A stretch of DNA of 6,509 nucleotides, taken from contig ONVT01000252.1 of the NCBI GenBank assembly GCA_900321365.1, forward strand, positions 1 through 6,509. Direction: 5' to 3'. Below are positions 1 to 4,478 of the stretch, in pieces (the first letter of the stretch is position 1; each line of letters opens with the position of its first letter). The position numbers and the translations under genes were made by a program. The notes beneath the pieces were generated by a model. The model did not search any database, was not told where the DNA came from, and saw nothing but the letters and a program-made list of their open reading frames with translations. The DNA comes from an uncultured Eubacteriales bacterium. GTDB taxonomy: Bacteria > Bacillota_A > Clostridia > Lachnospirales > Lachnospiraceae.

Positions 1-264
1 CGCACAGGAGACGATGTCATCGATCAGGCGGCGGTCATTTCCGGTGATCGCGTCGAGCTGGGTCAGGCCGGACAGGAAGATCAGACTCTCCATGTCCGTC
101 CAGCGGACCTCATCATGGGTGTTGTAGGTGGAGTTGCAGCCGGAAGGATCATGCATCACGACCATCCCGCCCAGCTCATACAGGGCAGAGCATACGCCCG
201 ACACATCCCCCGTATAGACCGGCAGGCTCTGCCATGTCTGTGTTTTCCAGGTTTCTGCTCTCAT
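1..264 (-). CDS. Nitrogenase component 1-like subunit (second of a pair), 5' part only
   Basis: The first 88 residues are visible; the gene continues past the left edge. The start at 264 overlaps the stop of the upstream gene as ATGA, with the purine-rich GGAAAGGA a few bases upstream, so translation is probably coupled. After a short lead the protein reads LPVYTGDVSGVCSALYELGG, then HDPSGCN and HDEVRW. This resembles the N-terminal cluster-binding region of nitrogenase component 1 proteins (NifD/NifK and their relatives), where cysteines sit in an 'SGC' setting. C25 and C43 are the candidate iron-sulfur ligands; a third cysteine, C87, is visible near the edge. The later stretch LSGLTQLDAITGNDRRLIDDI fits the family's conserved region before the third usual ligand, which would lie outside the window. 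By position it is the partner of the complete subunit upstream. Substrate and cofactor cannot be told from this fragment; it is not recognisable as NifD, NifK, BchN/B or CfbD. Confidence 0.8.
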   Translation of the reverse strand, partial: MRAETWKTQTWQSLPVYTGDVSGVCSALYELGGMVVMHDPSGCNSTYNTHDEVRWTDMESLIFLSGLTQLDAITGNDRRLIDDIVSCA

Positions 265-1655
265 TCCTTGTCCTTTCCTGCCGGGACATCGCAAAGGCTC
301 GGCCATCCCATCCCCTTTCTCGGGATGATCTGCTTATAGTCCAGAACTCTCCGGGAAGCCTCCTCGAGCAGGCTGCACAGAACCCGCAGTCCCTGATACC
401 CCCACAGGCCGCCCCCCTCGATCATGTTGACAACGTGACCTGTCTGGCAGAACCACGCGGCCTTCTGGCCGAGAGCGATCACAGGACCTGTGTCCGCGGA
501 ATGATCCGGTGTGGGGATGGCCTGACCCCTGCCGTAGAGCACCATCTTCGGAAGAATCGTCGAAACCAGTTCAAGGTCCGGCGCATTTTTCTGAAGCCAG
601 TCGAACGCTTCCTTCTCTTCCTCCAGAACCGCGTCCAGAAAAACACATTCCACGCGGATCTGGTGCGAGATCAGAAGCTTTGCGATCCCGAGCGGCCTGG
701 AATGGGCAGTGTAATCGATCGCGACACCTGCCTGGCCAAGGACTCTGGACAGGTGGAACAGAGATTCTTCGCACAGTTCTTCCTGTCCGGCGAACCACGC
801 TTCAGAGGGAGCGCTGAATCCGCATGCCTCAGCCAGCGCCAGAATCTGTTCTCTGATCTCTTCATAGGATACTGCCGCGGAAAGATATACATATCCGCGG
901 CCCATCCGTTCCGACAGATGCCGGATGGCATCGCGGGCATTCGGATAAGTGCAGATGTTGACGGCAGCATCCCCCAGAGACAGGAAATCCTGAAAGGTTT
1001 CACAGTCCTGCAGCTGACGCACGTCATATCCCTTCGAAGAGAGCATAGTCACAAGCTCACTGTCCTGAGGAAACGGAACATCAGAACCGAGGATATTGAC
1101 CCGCTCTCTGAGGACCGGGAGGGGCTCAACGGGCCCATACTCCGCCATCCTCAGCTTCATGTCCGGAGTGGGTCCTTCCTTCTGCCGGATACAGTCCATA
1201 TACCCTTTTACAAAACAGATTTCCGGCCAGCGCTCTCGCAGCATCCGGAAGATGTAGTCCTCGTCACTACCGACAAAGATGTGCATGCAGACCAGAAATA
1301 CGAACACGACAGGAGGTCGTATCGGAAGGTGTTCAATCACGTCCGATACTCCCTCGATGGTGATGGTCTCCAGGTTATCTGTCTGGACATCCCTCTCGCG
1401 GATCGTGACAGAGGAAAACCTGTCTGCGCAGCCCATCTCCGCCGCCGTCATGACAACACCCCTGAGGCAGTTGTCCGCGCAAACATAGATACTGTGGGAC
1501 TGGGGAACAGTCATTCCGATATGGACGATATTCCAGGTGCCATGCGCGGGCGCATTGTACTCCAGGGAGCGGGGGAAAGGAGCCGGAAAGGATGCCTGAG
1601 CAATCCGTACCCGCTCACGGATTCCGCTTCCGGAGCCCTTCACTCTCTCCAGCAT
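261..1655 (-). CDS. Nitrogenase component 1-like oxidoreductase subunit (first of a pair)
   Basis: This is a complete 464-residue protein, about the size of NifD/NifK-type subunits. The start at 1655 lies two bases after the stop of the preceding gene and has GGAG eight bases upstream. Near the N-terminus, HGTWNIVHIGM is followed by HSIYVCADNCLRGVV, with C59 and C63 in a CX3C pair, and by C76. C123 in LVCMHIFVGSD sits roughly where the third cluster cysteine falls in component 1 proteins (about 60 residues further on). The middle (around 185-345) looks like alternating Rossmann-type segments, for example VNILGSDVPFP. The C-terminal GGGLWGYQGLRVLCSLLEEA resembles the end of the family fold. 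I could not place equivalents of the NifD Cys and His that hold FeMo-co, so nitrogen fixation is not supported. It probably pairs with the next gene as a heteromer fed with electrons by a NifH-like reductase not seen here. The family call is fairly firm; the substrate is unknown. Confidence 0.82.
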   Translation of the reverse strand: MLERVKGSGSGIRERVRIAQASFPAPFPRSLEYNAPAHGTWNIVHIGMTVPQSHSIYVCADNCLRGVVMTAAEMGCADRFSSVTIRERDVQTDNLETITIEGVSDVIEHLPIRPPVVFVFLVCMHIFVGSDEDYIFRMLRERWPEICFVKGYMDCIRQKEGPTPDMKLRMAEYGPVEPLPVLRERVNILGSDVPFPQDSELVTMLSSKGYDVRQLQDCETFQDFLSLGDAAVNICTYPNARDAIRHLSERMGRGYVYLSAAVSYEEIREQILALAEACGFSAPSEAWFAGQEELCEESLFHLSRVLGQAGVAIDYTAHSRPLGIAKLLISHQIRVECVFLDAVLEEEKEAFDWLQKNAPDLELVSTILPKMVLYGRGQAIPTPDHSADTGPVIALGQKAAWFCQTGHVVNMIEGGGLWGYQGLRVLCSLLEEASRRVLDYKQIIPRKGMGWPSLCDVPAGKDKE

Positions 1656-1657
1656 GG

Positions 1658-1930
1658 TTATTCTCCAGACCCTTCTTCATCCGTGATTACGTCTGAGTAT
1701 GTCGTCTTGCTGGAAACACCTTCCAGTCTTCCGATCTTTCCGGACAGCGCCGAAATGAAATCCTGGGGCGCGTCGATCGCGACACTGATGATATTGATGT
1801 TCCTTTCGCGGTAAGGGATTCCCATTCTTCCGATGACATATTCGGATGCCTCGGAAAGGCAGGCGTTCAGCTTCGCGATTTCTCCCTTGTCTGATACGAT
1901 GATTGACAGCAGTGCTACCCGTTTCTTCAT
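1658..1930 (-). CDS. TM1266-family protein ('iron-only hydrogenase system regulator')
   Basis: The 90-residue protein begins MKKRVALLSIIVSD and carries YVIGRMGIPYRERNINIISV and then ISALSGKIGRLEGVSSKT, the signature of the small TM1266 family. The family has an ACT/NikR C-terminal-like ferredoxin-type fold and is named for its usual place beside [FeFe] hydrogenase maturation genes. It has no DNA-binding domain of its own, so 'regulator' is a name rather than a shown activity. The frame is open for seven more codons to an ATG at 1951, but 1930 is the better start: it has AAAGGAG seven bases upstream and gives the family's usual MKKR beginning. The last ten or so residues (TDEEGSGE) are an acidic tail beyond the conserved core. 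The gene is two bases upstream of the nitrogenase-like gene and is probably co-transcribed with it. In this setting it may serve the nitrogenase-like enzyme rather than a hydrogenase, which is inference. Confidence 0.88.
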   Translation of the reverse strand: MKKRVALLSIIVSDKGEIAKLNACLSEASEYVIGRMGIPYRERNINIISVAIDAPQDFISALSGKIGRLEGVSSKTTYSDVITDEEGSGE

Positions 1931-1937
1931 GAGGTTT

Positions 1938-1944
1938 CTCCTTT
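1938..1944 (-). promoter_or_regulatory. Ribosome binding site of the TM1266-family gene
   Basis: The minus strand reads AAAGGAG seven bases before the ATG at 1930. It decides the start against the ATG at 1951, which has no comparable site. Confidence 0.75.
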
Positions 1945-1947
1945 CAT

Positions 1948-2087
1948 ACAACTCAGTCGGGGTGTCCCCCGCCTCTATAGGTGGTAGGTAAGATACTTTA
2001 CTCAGTGGCGGATGACAAGTCTCCGCTCTGCTCCGGTCGGCGCTAAGCGCTCGTCCACTGGACGAGCAGCGCCCCCGGCTGAGTTGT
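1948..2087 (+). ncRNA. Compact structured element with 15-base inverted-repeat ends; candidate plus-strand RNA or mobile-element relic
   Basis: The ends 1948-1962 and 2073-2087 pair over 15 bases (ACAACTCAGTCGGGG against CCCCGGCTGAGTTGT), with U1957-G2078 as a wobble. Inside are local hairpins: 1958-1971 (CGGGG, loop TGTC, CCCCG, which competes with the inner end of the closing stem), 1970-1983 (CGCCT/AGGTG), 1988-2001 (GTAAG/TTTAC), 2008-2026 (GCGGA/TCCGC with inner GAC/GTC), and a long one at 2033-2078. The long hairpin stacks CCGG, GGCGCT/AGCGCC and a perfect 8-base stem GCTCGTCC/GGACGAGC around loop ACT. Almost every base falls in a helix, which is rare for a plain intergenic gap. Three helices hold G-U pairs on the plus strand that become A-C on the minus strand, so a plus-strand transcript, antisense to the operon, is favoured. 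Alternatives are a small element related to IS200/IS605-type ends or a HEARO/omega-type RNA, or a leader structure in the operon mRNA. I recognise no known family with confidence. Confidence 0.5.
1990..2018 (-). promoter_or_regulatory. Candidate sigma-70-type promoter for the TM1266 and nitrogenase-like genes
   Basis: On the minus strand, TTGTCA (2018-2013, five of six matches to TTGACA) is followed after exactly 17 bases by TATCTT (1995-1990, four of six matches to TATAAT). Transcription would begin near 1983 and give a leader of about 50 bases before the ATG at 1930. If real, the three left-hand genes can be expressed apart from hypFCDE. It lies within the structured element, so the match could be chance. 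Confidence 0.3.
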
Positions 2088-2089
2088 GC

Positions 2090-2103
2090 CAGGCAAAAGC
2101 CTG
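2090..2103. repeat. Short hairpin just downstream of hypE
   Basis: CAGGC and GCCTG form a perfect 5-base stem around AAAA, six bases after the hypE stop codon. Neither strand has a T run after it, so it is not a standard intrinsic terminator. It may mark the right border of the neighbouring structured element. Confidence 0.35.
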
Positions 2104-2109
2104 ATATAA

Positions 2110-3135
2110 CTAACAGATCCTTGGAAGCAGTTCGTTTCCGGGCTGCGGCAGGTACGTCTGTGTTCCGATGGCAGTCTGCATCACGACGCGGCCCTTCTCG
2201 GATCCGGTGACCTTCCCGATCACGGCGGCTTTCTTCGAGTGCTCCCGGCCGCGCAGGATTTCCAGAACATGCTCCGTTTTCTCTTCGGGGACGATCATGA
2301 CAAGCGTCCCTTCACAGGCAAGGTACATCGGGTCCAGTCCGAGCATGCCGGTCACGCCGCGGACAGCCGCATCCACAGGGATGGACTCCTGTTCCAGCAG
2401 GAAGCCGCATCCACTCTCCTGGGCGATCTCATACAGGACGGTTCCGACTCCGCCGCGGGTCGCGTCACGGATCACGTGAACATCAGGAACCTCCCGAAGC
2501 ACCGCCTCCACGCTGTCCCACAGAGGGGCGCAGTCGCTGCTCACTTCGGCTTCGATGCCGAATTCGTCCCGTTCCAGAAGGATACAACACCCATGCCGCC
2601 CAATGTCACCCGTCACCAGGACGCTGTCCCCCGGGAGAGCGAATCTGCCCGAGGTTGAAACGTTATCCTGGATAAGTCCGACACCGGTCGTGGTAATGAA
2701 GACCCCGTCCACCTGGCCCTTTCCGGCAACCTTTGTATCACCCGCAACAATATTGACGCCGGCTTCCTTCGCGGTCACCTCCATGGAGCTGGCAATTGTT
2801 TCAAGCTGGTCAATCGGGAACCCTTCCTCGATGACAAATGCGCAGGTGAGATACAGAGGCTTTGCGCCCATGCACGCCAGATCGTTGACCGTGCCGCAGA
2901 TAGAGAGCTTCCCGATGTTTCCTCCCCGGAAAAACCGCGGCGAAACGATGAATCCGTCTGTCGTCATTGCGATCCTTCCCTCCGGGGCAGGAAGGGTCGC
3001 GGCATCATCCGCGGTAAAGTATGGATTGGAAAAATGCGCCTGAAACACCTGTCCGATCAGCTCTGCTGTCTGCTTCCCTCCCGCGCCGTGCGCGAGTGTC
3101 ACTGTCTTTCCCTTCAGGTCCATGCCTGTCTTCAT
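2110..3135 (-). CDS. hypE: HypE, [NiFe] hydrogenase maturation: carbamoyl dehydratase making the thiocyanate donor
   Basis: The 341-residue protein has the usual length and ends in the diagnostic PRIC. The final cysteine (C341) receives the carbamoyl group from HypF and is dehydrated with ATP to a thiocyanate, which supplies cyanide to the iron on HypC-HypD in the cytoplasm. Other family marks are LAHGAGGKQT (residues 14-23), DDAATL (43-48), FFRGGNIGKLSICGTVNDLA (68-87; many relatives have FPGGDIG here), AGDTKV (131-136) and DATRGGVG (224-231), all part of the PurM-like ATP-binding fold. Two starts are possible: the ATG at 3135 has AAAGG immediately against it, which is too close for a normal site, whereas the ATG at 3123 (MDLKGKTVTLAHG) has the same AAAGG about 12 bases away. 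The longer form is given, but 3123 is equally plausible. It follows hypD by 21 bases and is the last hyp gene before the structured intergenic element. Confidence 0.97.
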   Translation of the reverse strand: MKTGMDLKGKTVTLAHGAGGKQTAELIGQVFQAHFSNPYFTADDAATLPAPEGRIAMTTDGFIVSPRFFRGGNIGKLSICGTVNDLACMGAKPLYLTCAFVIEEGFPIDQLETIASSMEVTAKEAGVNIVAGDTKVAGKGQVDGVFITTTGVGLIQDNVSTSGRFALPGDSVLVTGDIGRHGCCILLERDEFGIEAEVSSDCAPLWDSVEAVLREVPDVHVIRDATRGGVGTVLYEIAQESGCGFLLEQESIPVDAAVRGVTGMLGLDPMYLACEGTLVMIVPEEKTEHVLEILRGREHSKKAAVIGKVTGSEKGRVVMQTAIGTQTYLPQPGNELLPRIC

Positions 3136-3156
3136 CCTTTCTTTGAAATTATCGTT

Positions 3157-4227
3157 TTACTTCTGATACAGATAAAATGCGGAGCAGGCACCCTCGGAAG
3201 ACACCATGCAGGCGCCGACAGGATGCTCCGGGGTGCAGGCTTTCCCGAAGAGAGGACATCCGTCCGGCGTGCAGGCTCCCTGCAGGATCTCCCCGCAGCG
3301 GCATCCTTTCGCTTCCCTTCCCTCCAGCTTCGGAAGACTGTACTTTCTGCGCGCGTCATAGTCGGCCCAGGAATCACGCAGCTCCATGCCCGAGTCCTTC
3401 ATCACACCGATCCCCCGCCACCTCGCGTCGCAGGGCTGCATGTATCTGTCCACGATCGCCCTGGCCGCGGGGCTGCCCTCTTTTGTGACAACTCTCGGAT
3501 AACAATTTACCAGGAACGGTTTTCCTTCCTGTGACTTTTTCACGATGACAGCCAGTGCCGTCAGAAGCTCCGCGGCCGTGAATCCCGCGACGACGCCGCT
3601 CATGCCGAGGCGGAGCATCTCTTCGCAGTCGGACAGTCCCTGCACCGCGCAGACATGTCCGGGATACAGGTAGGCGTCCGTCGTGTCCATCATGGCACGG
3701 TAGGCGGCAGGCATGGTCTTGTTCGCGCACAGGAGGCTGAAATTCTTCAGCCCGTCCGAGACCGCGCTCTCCAGAGCGATGCAGGAGGACGGCGTCGTCG
3801 TCTCGAATCCAACCGACAAAAACACGACCTCCTCATCCGGATGCTCTTTCGCATACGTCTCCGCATCCAGCGGGGAATAAACGACACGCACGGATGCCCC
3901 TTTTCCGCGGGCGGTCTGCAGGCTCAGGGAAGACCCCGGAACCTTGACGAGATCGCCGAAGGTCAGGATGGTGCATCCCTTTTCCAGCGCGAGCATAACC
4001 GCCTCATCGATGTAAGAGACCGGTGTTACACAGACCGGGCATCCCGGCCCCGAGATCAACTCGATATCCTCTGAGAGAAGGCTGCGGATTCCCTGACGGA
4101 AGATCTCATGGGTGTGTGTCCCGCACACCTCCATGATCCTGATCTTCTTTCCGTGATACCCCGTAATGATCCCGCGTGCTTTCTCAAGCGCATTCTGCGT
4201 ACTCTTCTTTCTGCCGTCGTCCGTCAT
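3157..4227 (-). CDS. hypD: HypD, [NiFe] hydrogenase maturation: iron-sulfur scaffold for Fe(CN)2CO
   Basis: The 356-residue protein has the full family length. HypD with HypC holds the iron on which the two cyanides and one CO are assembled. The conserved cysteine motifs are present: EVCGTHTH with C35, and GPGCPVC with C63 and C66 (a CXXC redox pair next to the iron site). GFETTTP is at 140-146. The C-terminal [4Fe-4S] region is cysteine-rich, with C309, C311, C319, C324, C331, C340 and C348 in CRCGEILQG, CPLFGKACTP and GACMVSSEGAC. The ATG at 4227 overlaps the hypC stop as ATGA, with GGAGG about ten bases upstream inside hypC. This suggests coupled translation of the two partners, which act as a complex. 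All expected key residues are present, so the protein should be functional. Confidence 0.97.
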   Translation of the reverse strand: MTDDGRKKSTQNALEKARGIITGYHGKKIRIMEVCGTHTHEIFRQGIRSLLSEDIELISGPGCPVCVTPVSYIDEAVMLALEKGCTILTFGDLVKVPGSSLSLQTARGKGASVRVVYSPLDAETYAKEHPDEEVVFLSVGFETTTPSSCIALESAVSDGLKNFSLLCANKTMPAAYRAMMDTTDAYLYPGHVCAVQGLSDCEEMLRLGMSGVVAGFTAAELLTALAVIVKKSQEGKPFLVNCYPRVVTKEGSPAARAIVDRYMQPCDARWRGIGVMKDSGMELRDSWADYDARRKYSLPKLEGREAKGCRCGEILQGACTPDGCPLFGKACTPEHPVGACMVSSEGACSAFYLYQK

Positions 4228-4436
4228 ACCAGAAGACCCTCCATCAGGTCATTTGCCTCATCCTCCTCATCCTCCGTGATCTTCGCGATGGCGGCTCCAG
4301 CGTGAACCATCACATAATCCCCCGGGACAAGATCTGTCAGCAGCTGCGCCGACACCTGCCTCCGTGCGCCGGAAGCGTCCACAATGGCGCAGCCGTCGCT
4401 CACCCTGACTACTTTAGCAGATAATCCTACACACAT
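4224..4436 (-). CDS. hypC: HypC, [NiFe] hydrogenase maturation chaperone
   Basis: The 70-residue protein begins MCVGLSAKVV. After removal of Met, the cysteine at position 2 binds the Fe(CN)2CO iron together with HypD and delivers it to the hydrogenase large-subunit precursor. The conserved histidine is H45 in VHAGAAIAKI (family form HVGFA or HAGFA). Position 6 is Ser, where most relatives have Pro; this is a small variation outside the cysteine. The C-terminal stretch EDEEDEANDLMEGLLV is the usual acidic helix. An ATG two codons upstream (4442) gives MIMCVG, but it would lie only two bases from the AGGAGG and would bury the essential N-terminal cysteine, so 4436 is chosen. The gene follows hypF by 42 bases and overlaps hypD by four. 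Confidence 0.96.
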   Translation of the reverse strand: MCVGLSAKVVRVSDGCAIVDASGARRQVSAQLLTDLVPGDYVMVHAGAAIAKITEDEEDEANDLMEGLLV

Positions 4437-4444
4437 AATCATGT

Positions 4445-4450
4445 CCTCCT
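4445..4450 (-). promoter_or_regulatory. Ribosome binding site of hypC
   Basis: A perfect AGGAGG on the minus strand stands eight bases before the ATG at 4436 and two before the ATG at 4442. It fixes the start that leaves cysteine at position 2. Confidence 0.85.
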
Positions 4451-4458
4451 GATAATCC

Positions 4459-4477
4459 GGTCTTCCGCCGGAAGACC
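4459..4477 (-). other. Perfect hairpin between hypF and hypC
   Basis: GGTCTTCC and GGAAGACC form an 8-base stem with a 3-base loop, starting one base after the hypF stop codon. No T run follows in the direction of transcription, so it is not a normal intrinsic terminator. It could slow 3' decay of the hypF message or separate hypF translation from that of hypC. Confidence 0.45.
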
Positions 4478-4478
4478 A

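Noticed and set aside
1..1655. True nitrogenase nifDK genes
   Set aside because: The cysteine spacing and lack of placeable FeMo-co ligands do not fit NifD or NifK, and no other nif gene is present.
234..1814. A 526-codon open frame on the plus strand, antisense to the nitrogenase-like and TM1266 genes
   Set aside because: It mirrors two clearly recognised minus-strand genes, has no recognisable domain, and such long shadows are common opposite GC-rich coding sequence.
1903..1908. Perfect TTGACA on the plus strand as a promoter for the structured RNA
   Set aside because: No -10 box with more than about three matches lies 16-18 bases downstream, and the hexamer lies inside the TM1266 coding sequence.
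1948..2087. CRISPR array or cobalamin riboswitch
   Set aside because: There are no regularly spaced direct repeats. A GCCACTG string on the minus strand recalls the cobalamin riboswitch core, but the rest of that fold is missing.
2090..2103. Hairpin after hypE as an intrinsic terminator
   Set aside because: The stem is only five bases and neither strand has a following T run, so it is listed only as a hairpin.
2239..3534. Several 100-170-codon plus-strand frames opposite hypE and hypD
   Set aside because: They overlap well-conserved genes in the other strand, show no family motifs and overlap one another in different frames.
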